From Golubevia sp. BC0850 (taxonomy: Eukaryota > Basidiomycota > Exobasidiomycetes > Golubeviales > Golubeviaceae): DNA of 64,000 nt. The translations under genes and the position numbers were made by a program. Under the pieces are notes generated by a model. That model worked only from the letters and a program-made list of their open reading frames with translations. It had not been told where the DNA came from and made no database searches. Where the stretch lies: positions 558,001 through 622,000 of the forward strand of contig JAAVVG010000006.1 in the NCBI GenBank assembly GCA_012976225.1. The letters run 5' to 3'. Below are positions 37,563-49,631 of the stretch, in pieces. Position 1 is the stretch's first letter; each line of letters opens with the position of its first letter.

Positions 37563-37733
37563 TCGATGGAGTTGGCAGTGTCTGCGAAGAAAGATGCTGA
37601 TGCTTGCTGGTCGTTTTAGATATAGAGCGCGAGTGAGTCAAGGGTGGTATGAGCGAGGGGAAAGATATCATAAGAGCCGAAGGAGATGGGAACAAACAGG
37701 CAGAAAGTGATGCGAGCGGTCTAATAGGTGCGA
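35514..37733. other. Gene-poor spacer, 2.2 kb
   Basis: Open frames here are arginine- or serine-rich shadows without motifs. It contains the A35 tract at 37526-37560. No RNA gene or element was recognised. Confidence 0.4.
37526..37560 (+). repeat. Poly-A tract, 35 bp
   Basis: An uninterrupted run of 35 A lies just 5' of nothing coding. It could be a slipped microsatellite or the tail scar of an old retroposed copy. No flanking duplication was seen. Confidence 0.9.
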
Positions 37734-39275
37734 CTAACGACGGAGATGTGATTTTGTCGAGGTGGGTTGAGCCTTACGTGAGGGAGACCATGGGTGAGGA
37801 ATCTCAGCAGAGGTCGATGAGTTCGAGGGTTCAGATGATTGACTGCCAGGACCTGCTGATCTTCTGAAGGTGGTGGAAGTAGACGGATTGGCAAAGTCTC
37901 TTGATGTTGAGGGATGGAATCGTTGCCAGCTTAACCTCGAATGCTCAATGGACGTAAGTTCGACAGGATGGGATAAACGTGGAGAAGGCGCATCAATCGA
38001 GACCAAAGAAGATATTGACATCATACTTTGGCTTCGCTTTCTTGATGGGAGGACCGATTCCCCGAGAGTTTGTGAGGGAGTCCGAGTTGAGGCGTTTTGA
38101 CGACTACTACGGCTAGAGGAAGCGTTCCATTCGAGATGTCCCTGTGTCCTACTGATCTTGGTAGCTGTGATCCTTTCCAATTCCCCCTTCAGCTCCTCCA
38201 GATCTTGCAGGGCTTTCTTTTGAGATTCGCCGGATCGATCCTGGAACGGGCGGAGATCCTCCTCTGTTCCCGAGTCACTCTTTTGACGAAGAAGTTTAGA
38301 CCACTGGAGTCCACATTTGTTGCAGAGGGTTCTCATTCCAGTTGGACCTTTCCTCCACTCTGTAGTTGAAGAAAATCAGAAAACGAGGATAGCAGAGGTC
38401 GACATTTTGAACCGTTGATCATGGCCAAAGAAGCGAACTCTTAAGCAAGATTACTCACCAGGGGTATCGACAGAGCGACAACCGACGCATGGCTCGTGAG
38501 CTTCCAGAGTTCCTTTGCCTTTCCTCCGCACGGACTGATAAGGTGGCAAATTGAGAAAATTATGGTCAGATGCTTTGAGCCGACAAGTCTCAAAAGTAGA
38601 TGCACGCAGAATCTCGAAGACTCACATTTCTTCGTGTCTCTCTTTCCAGCCTCTCAGTTTGCCATTGTCTGAATTCCAGAGAATCTGAAGCTGGACCTTC
38701 CGATTCTGCTCTACTCTTAGGAGAACCAGGATAGGCGGGATCGGAAGGAGACGACACTCTCCATCTCTTCATTCCTTCCAGCTGTTCCTTCGAGGAGACC
38801 TTTCCATCAGCTTCCCCACCGGGATGATTGGAACTATGACTGTAATCTGTTCTGGCTGAAGTTGAAGAGGAAAGGTTGGAGGCTGATGGCATCTGTTCTT
38901 CTCTACTTTTTTTCCAGGCGAAAGAAAGATCCTCTGGAGCTGTTCTCCGAGAGCCTGTTTGGTCTGAAGAAGAAGGAGAAGAGCCAAAGAACCTTTGGTT
39001 GCCTCCCGAATTTCCAGTTCTGGAAGACGCTTGTCTGGATGGGAAGAATTCTTGCGTCGAAAAGGGGACGGATTCGAGAATCGAAGAGATTGGCGGAAGT
39101 CCCAGACTAACGGAGGAGCTGGAGATGCGATCTTGAAGAGGTCGAATAAGTTGAGAAGAAAGAGATGAAGAGACAGAAGTAGTAGAAGTAGAAGAAGATG
39201 AAATGAACCTAGATGAGAACTGTGCGTGGCAACGTCTGTCGACTTTTCAGCTTCACTGGATTTGGAGGCATTCAT
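37734..39275 (-). CDS. GATA-type zinc-finger transcription factor
   Basis: Exons 39209-39275, 38626-39131, 38459-38534 and 37734-38359 give 424 aa if translation begins at ATG 39275. The DNA-binding finger is split across the last two exons: CVGCRSVDTP then EWRKGPTGMRTLCNKC, which gives C-x2-C-x18-C-x2-C. GLQWSKLLRQ follows. A short helix beyond the finger (ALQDLEELKGELERITA) may be coiled coil. The N-terminal half is Ser-rich with LPPISSILESVP, a motif seen in fungal GATA factors. The first intron has a weak GTTCAT donor. The same frame stays open upstream of 39275 (STSILNLLSDS), so another 5' exon may exist. Its target pathway cannot be told. Confidence 0.8.
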
Positions 39276-40677
39276 GAGTGTGTAGATCTGAAGTTGAAGT
39301 TTTGTGCTTTTCGAATCTTGAGCTTTGAAACTTGAATCACTAAGCAAGTTGAGAATGGAGGTTGACTTGGGTCTAGAATGTCCACTACGATGGCTGATAC
39401 TGGCAGGGATTCATAGAATTCCTTTCTTTTTGGTTGAGCTCTTTGATTGGTACGTTGCGAGGAGAGAAAGAGAAAGGAAGAAGAAATTCAGTGGCTTGGC
39501 TTTGAATTTGAGTACTTGAGTTATGCACGTTTGTATCAGATGAATCGCGGCTTTTCTTCCAGCGATGTGAAGATATGGATTCGTTTGCAGAACTCTCGAT
39601 TCGATCCCCCCTCTTCTTTTCGCCCTCGACCCGCAGGAGATAGCAAATCTGCATCAGGACATCTGTATGTAATAAGAAAAGGTCCAACTGTCACTGTTCC
39701 CAGGCGATATTTAGGCGGAATCAGGAAGGAGCTGAAAGATCAGTGATCTTCACAGCTCGGGCCCTCAGAGGCGCTCGGTGTGGAAGGAGTTGGTTTTTGA
39801 CAGCCCATCTCAACATGCTGAATGTAGATCCGAGACAGTTTGTAGACAGGCCGCACAGGCGTTGCCCAGACGTGGAGCCGGTAAGATTACATAAATAGAT
39901 GACTTATGTAAGCTACGTACCTTCTTGAACTAATTCGCCTGTAACGATCTGAGCGGGGGATCTTGATTCCTTTGGTGGGATTCGGCTTATGTATGTACGC
40001 GGTTGTGTTTTCAGCATCCCTGATACGGGCAGGGTGCAACCGGGTAGCAATTGGACTGAGTGCAACATCAGATTTTCACCTTCCAGATATGTAGGAGGTT
40101 GTTCAAAAGATTGCTAAAATTCGAGAATCTGAACTCGAGTTGAAAGCAGTGGTCTAACCAAAGGATCAAGCCGGAGAGAAAGTGGAATCTGAATAGAAGG
40201 AGAGGTTGAGAGTCGATACATAGCTGAAGTTGTTGGGGCATGCTACTATATGTATCGATGTTTCATTGATGAAATTTTCTTTCTGGGAATAGAATCTTCT
40301 TTCCTTCCAATTGGTGCGATAAGAGTGAGATGCTGTTGCGTCTCCTCTACTTTCTTCTCCCTCTTCTGAAACGTCAATCGAATCAAGCCACGTTCTGTTC
40401 TATTAGTGGGTATGGGTAACAAATTTAAGTATTCTTCCCTTCATTCAACAGCTCCACATCATGTGTTCAATCTTTCATCTCAGTTTCTCGTCTCCTATCC
40501 ACCTCCTCCGTCCCCAGTCGAGAGGAGCTCTACTTTCCATGTTGTAACCTTGATCATTGACTATTGAGGGAATGGAGAGATCCAGTAAATTGTTGAAAGG
40601 CAGTTCTCTCCTTTGGACTCGTCACCGACTGGAAAGAGAGGAAGTGAAAAGAGCATCCGAGGTCGTATTTGTATCAC
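39276..40677. other. Spacer upstream of the GATA factor
   Basis: Roughly the first 120 bp are open in the GATA-factor frame and may be coding. The rest shows nothing convincing. Confidence 0.4.
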
Positions 40678-41960
40678 CTACACACCTGTCCCTCCTACCT
40701 CCAAAGTCCTCAACTTGACCCTTCCACTCTTGATCCTCTCGTTCTCTCTTAACACTTCCCTCGATTCTTTCCAAAGTCTGACTGAGCGTGGGGACTTCGC
40801 CTTTTGAGCGATAGTGTCAATTGGCTTAGAAGGAACAACTATCTGCCTCAATTTTGGCAGAGGCACACCTGATATGATAGCCGATAGAAACCTCTCTTCT
40901 TGAAGGTCGTCATCCCTGGGATCAGATAGGTCAAACGCATAGCATGGAAGATGAAAAATCCCCCTAATTCTTTGCTCCACTTTCTTCCCAAACGTCCTCT
41001 GTTGTTGGCAGAACGATCATCCCAGAAAACAATTGGTCTCAAGGCAATTTGTTCGACTTTCGATTAACCTTTAAAGGTTTCTCCAGAAGAAAGTGGTAGC
41101 TGAATAGCGTCAAGTTGAAAGAGAGTGATGCTTGACGTAGATGAGGACAGAAGACCAGGATCCAAATCATGTTCTGAGCGTTCATCGAAGTATCCAGATT
41201 CTAAGGGCTTCCAAGGTATAGTCTTTTCAAAGAGTGCGTCAGGAAATGGAATGGAACCCCTCTCTGCTCCTGGAGAGGGAAGCGGAAGATGCTGCCGACT
41301 AGGTTTAGAGTCTGGAGGTTCCGGCACTTTTCAAGGATAAATCCGATAATCATCCATTCTGCTTCGTTCTGAGTAATTTCCCGTCCAGCAGCGATCTCAC
41401 ATTGTTCCCAGAGCTCTTCAAAGGAAGCGTAGTCCTCTGGCGAAGCATCTTCTGGAAGAGGAATGATGTCGAGGCTCTTGACAAAGAGACCTTTCGGAGC
41501 TTCTCTGCTAAGAAGATGGTGAAGGCAGTGAACATTGATCGACGAGAGAGTGACAGTTTGAAGAAGATGAAGAAGCCGAAGATTGCAACCGGACTTGGAG
41601 CTCGCAGCCAGAGCAGCGAGGGCGGAGTCTCTTGACCTGGTGGAAGGAAGAAGAAGAACAAACGATAGGATTAGAAAGAGTGAAAATATAGAGAACGTTG
41701 CTCAGAAGACGACCACTCACCTTCTCCTTTCTGCTCTCCTGTCTTCCCAATCTGACCCAACGTCCTCTTAATCGGCCCAACTTCTGATCTCTTCGACGAT
41801 CGGGGGAATGACGTCGTCTAAGAGCTAATCTAAGGTCGCTGGTGTCTTCTTTGAGTCGACGATTGCTTGATACATGTTGACGAAAAAATCTGAGAAGATG
41901 GAGTCCGGTCCGAAGCAGATCAAATGGAGGAAGGTCAGCGTCTATTCTGTTGGCTTTGAT
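40678..41960 (-). pseudogene. Second F-box/LRR-like gene with in-frame stops
   Basis: Pieces join with normal introns (41637-41720 and 40999-41068), leaving exons from about 41960 to 41721, then 41069-41636 and 40678-40998. F-box-like sequence (IPPIVEEIRSWAD, SALAALAASSKSG) precedes LRR-like LRLLHLLQTVTLSS, CRNLQTLNLVGS, LKRLYLGSP, ILVFCPHLRQASLSF and GVPLPKLRQIVVPS. The same frame is interrupted by TAA at 41768-41770 and TAG at 41201-41203, with family-like sequence continuing beyond each. Further stops upstream may lie outside the true start. A possible additional upstream exon around 42000-42120 (DDIIRLLFKGRFGYNR) would need a 38-bp intron. It is a likely pseudogene related in type to the locus at 34.4-35.5 kb. 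Confidence 0.55.
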
Positions 41961-42442
41961 GTTCTAAAACAGACCAGAAATCTAAGATTAGTTGATCTCA
42001 CTTGCCTCTTCTTGAGATAACCGTCCGAGGTGAAACTTAAGGACGGTTCTATGGGTACGAAAGCAAGAGAGAATCAAAGCCGACTCCTTGCGATTATATC
42101 CAAAGCGACCTTTGAAAAGCAGCCTGATGATATCATCTGAGCTTTGAACGTGGAATAATCGAGAAAGATGAAGAGGGAATGAGTAAGAGCATTCGACGAA
42201 GCAGGCAATCTCTGACGAATCAGAGAGGAGGTAAAGGTACTCACCAAGATTCTTCTGCTTGAAAGATTTGCAGAGGATTATTTGATGGATCTTCCTTTTA
42301 GATCTAACCTTTGAAAGAAGATAGCGAAACGGATCGAATTGAGTGGTGATGGTTCAGAAGGTGGCGAGATGAGAGAGAAAGTTGGAACTTGAGCTTAACC
42401 ATTCTGCAAGTCGACAAACCATCAGTTGGATTACAAGTTATC
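41961..42442. other. Spacer before IPI3
   Basis: This contains a minus-strand open piece (about 42000-42120) that may belong to the neighbouring F-box-like locus, and the presumed IPI3 promoter. Confidence 0.35.
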
Positions 42443-44855
42443 ATGGCACCAGTGATTGGATCAGATTTGATTTTAATTTCCTTAACACCATCTAATGGTC
42501 TTCCCAATTCTGGATCTTTAAATCTTCAAGACGCATTCAATCCCAAACCGAATCAACCAATCCTTTCATTGAAACAATCTTCTTCAATTGCAAGTCATTG
42601 TCTATCTTCAGTAACTTCAAATCAAAACAAAGCTGGAATAATAGTAGCCTCAGATTGGAATAGAACTGTCTTGAATGTATGGAATTGGCAAAACGTGAGC
42701 AAGAAATGAAAGAGAAAGAGATGCCAGAAGGTGCCATATTTAACTTCCCTTGCCTTCTCCATGCCCTTTCCCTATCCCAGGCAACTCCTCAATCGAAATT
42801 GATTTTACCATCACCATTAACATCTTTATCACTTTCACCTCAAGGCTCTCATCTAGCCTGTGGTTTAGAATCAGGACAACTTCTCTTCTACCATCTCTCA
42901 ACTGGTCAATTACTATCCTCCTTCTCTGCTCATTATAGAGCTATCACTGTCTTGAAGTTCACAAAAGATGGCAAAGGTCTGATCTCAGGTGGGAAAGACA
43001 GTAGGATTAGTGTTTGGAGCGTAGCTAGTTTAGTCAATCATAGAGAATGCACTTCAAATGAAGAAGAAGGTGAAAAAGGAGGAGCAGAGATGTTGATTAA
43101 CCCTTACACCACTTTTAATGATCACTCATTACCTATTACTGATATTTGGGTGGATGAAAATACAGATCTTTTGAAGGGGAAGGTTTGGAGTTGTAGTTTG
43201 GATGGGAGTGTTAAGGTGAGTTTGATGGAAGGGAGGAATGGACTGAAGAAGTGTGAGGTGATACTTTGGGACATAAACAGTGAATTTGTTGGAAGGAAAG
43301 AGAGAGAGAGAGAAGGGGGGGGGAGAACAGATGTGTCTGGAGCTCTTCTTGACTTCTCGCCATCTTCTGGGCTTTCACTAAATCTCAAAATACTTTCCGC
43401 CCCTTCTTTATATTCCTTCCGTATCTCTACCACTGTGATTATCTCCTCTTCGCCTCTCAGTTATGGTCCCTCTCAACGCGTTCCCTAATCTCAACCTTCA
43501 TCTTCCCAACTCCAATTTCAACTTTAATCGTTGATCCAATTGGTAGATTCTTTTTCGCTGCTTCTTCTCCTCCTTCAACTTCTACCTCAGCTTCTACTCC
43601 CAGTTCCAATTTCAAAGGAGGTAAAGCTTATCGAGTAGACCTTTTCAAAAAGAAATTACCAGGTGCAAGACATGGGTTTGAGAAAGTTGGAGGAGGTGGA
43701 ATTGGTGGAGTCGAGAGATGGAAAGAAAAGGAAGTTAGAGTTGGAGGAGATGAGGAAGATGACGAGGATGAGGAGGAAGTGGAGAAGAGAGGAGTTGAGG
43801 GTCATGATGAGGAAGGAGAGGGAATTGGTGGGAGAGGGAAAGTGGTTCTTACTCGGTGAGTCACAGAGCATTGAGTATCGGAGAGAAGATTCGACGTTCG
43901 GAGGAGCGGCTTCAACTTTACATTCTCATTTGAAGGCAGAGGTTTCAAGATCCTCAGCACGAGCGCCAACTTCAGACCCAAAGTTTTCCCCCCTCCCCCT
44001 TTCGGCCATGCTGATCTTACGTTGTTTTTCCCTTTTTTCGAACTTTCCAACAGTCATCCGATTACGTCAATGCTTTTACTACCTTCAACAACTCATCTAC
44101 TACTAGGAACTTCATCTGGAACCTTAAATCTTGCAGATACCAAAACCTGTCAAATCTTGAAATCGACTTCTTTAATTCCAACTACCAATTCAACTTCTAA
44201 TACTCTAATCGATTCAAAACAGAAGACCAAAATGAGTTCTGAATTACCTTTCTCTGCTATCACCAACTTACAATTGGTTCCAAAACCTTATGATTTGAAT
44301 TCGACATCCACTTCAACAAGTTCTAACGAAGCTAGCTTGAATTCTGCAAATGGTTTGGGATGTAATGTTCCTGCTCAACCTTTGAGACCTTTACCACTTA
44401 ATCTAGATAGGATCTTAAGAGTCGAAGGTGACAATTTAGATGATTATCTTCCTGTTAGAATTGAGGAGTTTAAGGAAATTGGCGGAGTCGCTTTTTCGGA
44501 TGGGATGAAAGGATTGGAAGGCTTGAGGGAAACGTTTAGAATGGATGAATTTCAAGAGAGTGAAAGGAAAATCGCTGGCAGTGAGAAGGTTCAAGATCCT
44601 AAATCTCAGGAGAAACAAATTGAGATTGACTGTTTGAGGGATCAATTAGAAGAAGCTAAAAAATTGAATGAGGAAATGTGGAAGAAATTGGTTGAAAGTC
44701 AAGAGAAGGGCAAAGGTAGAGAAATGAATCTAGGAGAGGGGGATGTGGATGTGGCTGTAGAAATGGGGGATCAAGAAAAGGTCACCAAGACGAAAAGTGG
44801 AGAATCTAAGAGCAAGAGTAAAAAGGGCAAGAAGAGAAAAAGTGGAGATGAATAG
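42443..44855 (+). CDS. IPI3: WD40 protein of the Rix1/PELP1 ribosome-assembly complex, Ipi3/WDR18-like
   Basis: Ipi3 acts with Rix1 and Ipi1 in pre-60S maturation and ITS2 processing in the nucleus. Exons 42443-42694, 42781-43215, 43461-43855 and 44054-44855 give 627 aa. WD-type blades include GIIVASDWNRTVLNVWNW, LACGLESGQLLFYHLSTGQL, FTKDGKGLISGGKDSRISVW and VWSCSLDGSVKLWSL. The Ipi3-specific phrase HSLPITDIWVD is present. Acidic low-complexity sequence sits at about residues 315-345. A C-terminal helix (QIEIDCLRDQLEEAKKLNEE) and a Lys-rich tail end the protein. The ATG at 42443 was chosen because no upstream ATG is in frame and the first beta strand begins right after it. Confidence 0.87.
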
Positions 44856-45275
44856 AGTTAAATGAGAAAGGTTTTGTTCACTGGCTTTGACTGGAGAGAT
44901 GCCAACTCTCACCTTCCCACAGCACATTCATCAACCATAAAGTCTTGTTTAATAGAAGGTTGCCTCATTATCATCATACTTTGTAATTTATTTTTCATGC
45001 AATGTAGAACATGCAAGATGGTTCGACCAATCTTGTCTCGTCGAACGAGGCGAGACGAGAAGGTACTCACTTTATGAAAGAAGGGTTCAAGTTGACTTCT
45101 GGATCTAATAGGTTCACCTTATGAATAAGAAGTTTTTGTTGATCATCAAAGTCTTGGAAATCAATCATGTTATTGGTTTGTTGAAGTCATGCATGTCCGT
45201 CCAGGTTACTGAAGAGAGAGTCGCGTTGTCACTTGCGATACTCTTGACCAGCAGCAGCACCACTCATCTCAAGTC
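44856..45275. promoter_or_regulatory. Promoter region of the gelsolin-like gene
   Basis: A 420-bp spacer between two plus-strand genes with no other coding signal. Confidence 0.35.
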
Positions 45276-48200
45276 ATGGCAACTTCAGCCGCAGAGGGGG
45301 AGCTTTCAGCTTGGGTTAAACAGATTCGACAAAATACCGGTAACGCATCTGCCTCTACAGCTCAGAACAGTTCAGATTTAGAGGAGGAGATTCGAAAGAG
45401 TAGATTGGATAGAGCAAAGAGGAGAAGTCGCTTGAGTGGTGAAGGTCTAAGGGGCTTTCCAGTCACTGGTTTACCTACTCAGAATACTGGTGATGGAAAC
45501 GGTGATTCAGCAGAGACCAAGAAAGATGGTTAGTACTCAAGAGGGGGAAGAGAGAGAGAGAGAGCGCGATGAAGGGATGGGGAATGATAGAGATGCTGGG
45601 ATGGCGATTCAGTTACAAGCTATCTTCAGGGCTGCACAAGATTGATTCTGACTTAGTCTTGAATCTTCATTCATATTCCAATGTCCTTCTCATCAGACGC
45701 CACCTCCAGAGAAGACACTTTACGTCGTCTGATGGGTCAAAGGAGTCCCCCTTTCACTTCCCCAACTTCAGAAAGACCTCCTTCTCCAACTCGCAATCAA
45801 TCAACTTCGTCTTCCTCCAACTATCAACCTCAATCCACTTCCACTTCATCCAGAGGAGCAGCTTTACTTTCACGTTATGGAGGTCAAGCAGGTCCAACTG
45901 GAACAGCGAATGCACCAATAGGTCAAAACACTTCTTTAGCTTCTTTCATGGGTGGTAAAGCCTCAGGTCCAAGACTTGGCAAATTATCTGGAGACGGCAG
46001 ATCTGCTCCACCTGAAGCTGGGTTGTTAGATGAAAGTAGATGGGAAACTACTGGTGGAAGAGGGAATCCACTTCCTGGAATGACTTCTGGAGGTGCCAAA
46101 CCTTTGGCTAGCTTCTTGGAAGCAAGATCTGTGGGGAATAGCTCTAGTGGAAGAGTTTCGCCTAGTAAAGAAGAACCGGTAGCTATACCCAGATGGGGAG
46201 GAGGAGGAGCAACTGGAACTGGGACTTCAACTTCAACTCCTCAAAGTAGAAGCACTACAACCGATTATAAGGTTGAACGAAAGGATCGATCTGAATCAAT
46301 GGGCCCACCAACTACTTATACCCCTTCGACTGCTTCAAGAGAACCCACTTCCATCACCTCTAGACCTACTTATTCACCTTCCTCTTCCTATTCTACTAAA
46401 GAGAAAGAATTGGAATCTCCAAAGGTCGAAAAGGCAAGTTTCACTACTCTATATAGAAGTGACTCCTTTGGTAAAAATGGGAATGGTTCTGATTCAAAGA
46501 AAGTTGAAACTGAAGATTTGAAACCAATCAGAAGTTTCGTAGCTTCTCCTAGTCCTTCTGCTACTTCCTTTTCCAAAGAAAAAGAACAATCAGCTTCAGC
46601 TTACTCATCTGCTTACAAAACTTCAATTCTTCCAACTCTATCTCCTCAATCCAATGCTCATGATTTCAAATCAAGTGACTCGTATTCTCAACCTTCTCAA
46701 AACACTACTCCAACAAAATCAGAACCAAGTCCAGCATTCGCAACTTCACCTTCTAACTCAACTGATAAATTACCAACTGCCAGTTTAACTAGATTAAGTG
46801 CTCAAAAAATGGTAGGACAGAGGATTAGAGAAGCTCAAGCTAGAGCTGAAAGTGGAGAGGTTTCTGGTTCTAATTCTTCTAATTCTCTATCTGGTTCTGG
46901 TTCTGGTTCTTCTCCTTCTAAATATGGAATTTCACCTTCTAGTTCAAACAGCAACGTTGGAGGTGGTTTGAGATCTCCACCTGGAAGTGCTGGTGGAATT
47001 AGAGATCGTTGGCCTGCGGGAGGAATGATGACCAACAATTCAACCTCTCAAAACTCAACTTCTAATAACGAAAGAAAACCTTGGACTCCTGGTAGAATGG
47101 GAACTGCTTTACCAGGAATGACTAAACCCTCTACCACTTCTTCTGAAACTCCTTATCGAAGCTCAACTGCTCCAAGTGATTCAAGAAGAGATACTACAGA
47201 TGAAGAAGAGCAAAGATCTAGAGCTCCAATTAGATTACCTGGTTTAGGTGGAGAGAAGTTACCAAATGCCTTTAGGAATCAGAATTCAGTCGAATCTTCT
47301 TTTAGAGATGTGTCTCCTACTAGAAATGAAGGTGCTGTTTCATCTTTGAATGAAGAAGCTCCGAAAGCCAAAGCTTTGGAGCATGTGGTTAAATCTAGAG
47401 CTAGACCTCCGAGGAGAGGTGGTAATGTCAGTTCGACTTCAACTCCAGCTCCAGTGGTTCAATCTGATGACAATTCAGCAATCAATCGAGCTTCGGAAAC
47501 TCAAGTGAGACCACCTTCACCTCACAAAGAGACACATGAAAGAGCTGCTTCCCCGATTAAGAATTATGAGAGAGCTGCTTCTCCGGTCAAGGATTATGAG
47601 AGACCAGCTTCTCCAAGTAGATCCTTCCAAAGACCAGCTTCTCCGATTAAAGAACCTTCTTATGAAAGACCAAGCTCTCCTTTCAAGAGACCCGAATCTC
47701 CAACTAAGAACCCTTCTTATTCATACGAGAGGCCTTCATCTCCTTTCACAGGTTTGGAACGACCTTCCTCTCCTGCAAGAGAGGCCGAACGACCAGCTTC
47801 ACCAATGAAGCCATGGGAAAGACCACGCTCTTCAATGAAATCTCCAATCAAAGTCGGAGGCGAAGAGACTCCTACTAGAAGTTTGACCAATCTTGAAGAA
47901 CATTTGAACACCTTGGAAGGATCTGGATTTAGGAATCAACCGAGCAGACGCTCTACCATCGTCGAAGATCCCGTTCGATCTTCTTCTCCAAAGAAAGGAG
48001 CTTCAACTCCAACTCCAACCCAAACTCAAATGTCTAGTCAGTCCAGGTTCATGGATCCAAAACGAGAGATTCAACTTCTAGTCTCCTCCTCCGAGAATTT
48101 CCAAAGAGTCAATGTCGAATCACTCCTCAACAAAGCCAGTTCAAATTCAGAACCCAACAGCAGTGGACCAACGAAAACGATTGCAATCGAAATTCTTTCT

Positions 48201-49298
48201 ATCTTATCAAGTGGCTCAACAACTGAGATCGATTATGATGAATCGAACATTGTTTACGATAATGAATTGTTGGTGATCATTCATAGGTTTAAAGAAATGA
48301 ATGGATTGACATCTACTAAACTTTACACGAGAGAGGGTAAACAATTTTCCAAGGAAAGGAAAGGCGGACGAAAACAGAAGGAAGAGATGAAGCTCAAAGA
48401 AATCAAAGATCGATATAAAGTGCCAATTGAAGAAGGAGATTCAATTGATCTCTTCAAGACTCTACCGGATGAAGTTTTGATCAAAAGGGATGGAACACGA
48501 AAAACTTGGGATGAGAATAACACATTTATGATGAAAGTTCAAGGAATACCTCAAGGAATTTACCTAGATCAATGCGAGCTAAAATCTGAATCTTTGAATT
48601 CCAACAACTGTTTCGTAATTTCTCTGCTCGGCGATTTGATGATTTGGTTCGGAAATGGTTCTACTAAGTCCGAACAACAGAGAATTCTTAATCTCTTCAA
48701 AGACAAATCCTCAGTTTCAATTTATAAAGAAGGTAAAGAAGATGAATTCTTTTGGACCTTCTTCTCAAATCAGAGTTATCGCAAACCTTTGACTCAAGAT
48801 TCAATCAACTTCAGATCCAAGTTGTCACAGGACCAATTGGTTTCAAATCTTTATCATCTAAAGTCAGCTTCTGAAATTTCAATTTTCAAGACTTCAAATC
48901 CGAATCAATTGTTTAAGAATGGGATTTATCTCTTAGTGACCCCTCTCGAAATTTTCCTTCTGATAGGAGAAGATGCCAGATCTGGAAGGAATCTCATCTC
49001 AATGGGTTTAGACCTAGCTCAACATGTTAAGGATCGAAACTCATCTTTCATCAAGAACGTTCAGGTTTTAATTTTCCCAACTTTACTTCCCACCATTTTG
49101 ACTTCTATCAGAGGTTGGGAAGAGGACGATTTAGACCACTTACAAACTTCTGAAAGGTCAAATAGGTTATTGAATGTGGTTGGATTAGAGAAAGCTAGGA
49201 AAGAATTGAGTAGGAAGTCCTGGTCGTTTGAAGTCTTGAAGGATTTAGATCATCTACCTGTTGGAGTTGGAAGGGATATGTTGCAAAGCCTTGTTTGA
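45276..49298 (+). CDS. Large Ser/Pro-rich protein with C-terminal gelsolin-like repeats
   Basis: Two exons (45276-45528 and 45697-49298) encode 1284 aa. The N-terminus has a basic helical segment (LEEEIRKSRLDRAKRRSRL) and then a very long Ser/Thr/Pro-rich region, probably disordered. Residues about 690-795 hold some ten imperfect copies of a 10-residue phrase like YERPASPxK. From about residue 870 the protein becomes globular: LFKTLPDEVLIKRDGTRKTW, CFVISLLGDLMIWFGNGST, EDEFFWTFF and NGIYLLVTPLEIFLLIGEDA have the spacing of gelsolin/villin repeats. A fungal family of this architecture (DUF4045 plus gelsolin repeats) is known and is thought to act at actin or cell tips. The role here is inferred. 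Confidence 0.78.
47530..47835 (+). repeat. Coding tandem repeat, YERPxSPxK-type phrases
   Basis: About ten degenerate 30-bp units encode phrases such as ERAASPIK, ERPASPSR, ERPSSPFK and ERPSSPFT. Each has a Ser-Pro, most followed by a basic residue, so the array is a candidate proline-directed kinase target or SH3-binding array. Confidence 0.8.
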
Positions 49299-49631
49299 AA
49301 TGGGCTGTGATTAGTTTTCAATTTCACGAAACGACTTGTAATGTTTGTTACTGTTTGTAATTCACGAATCTCGCATCTGACCTTTGGTCACTTCCTGAAT
49401 GGTCTCAGGGCGCCTTCAGAGGAATGAATTCCGGGAACGATCTAAATTTGATTGCTGAAATGTATTTTCGGTTGGCGGAATAAGGTTGAGAGGAGCAATT
49501 AGTGATAAATTGAAGAGCAAAAAATGATGAGGAGGAAGGAAAGAATGGTAGAGGATAAGAAACATGATGTTGGGATCGGAAGCCCTAGTTTTTCGATTCA
49601 TGATCTGAGAGAGACGAGATTTGTGATTCTC
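49299..49631. other. Convergent spacer
   Basis: The 3' flanks of the gelsolin-like and ERG2 genes. Nothing else was seen. Confidence 0.4.

Noticed and set aside
41508-41780. Arg-rich open minus frame (QESRKEK then VKRLRPRC) as the real F-box-like frame
   Set aside because: It is stop-free but does not lead into the LRR-like frame downstream. The other frame does, through a normal intron, although it contains stops.
42389-42442. Longer IPI3 N-terminus upstream of 42443
   Set aside because: The upstream frame begins at a TTG, with no ATG before an in-frame stop, and the first beta strand starts right after ATG 42443.
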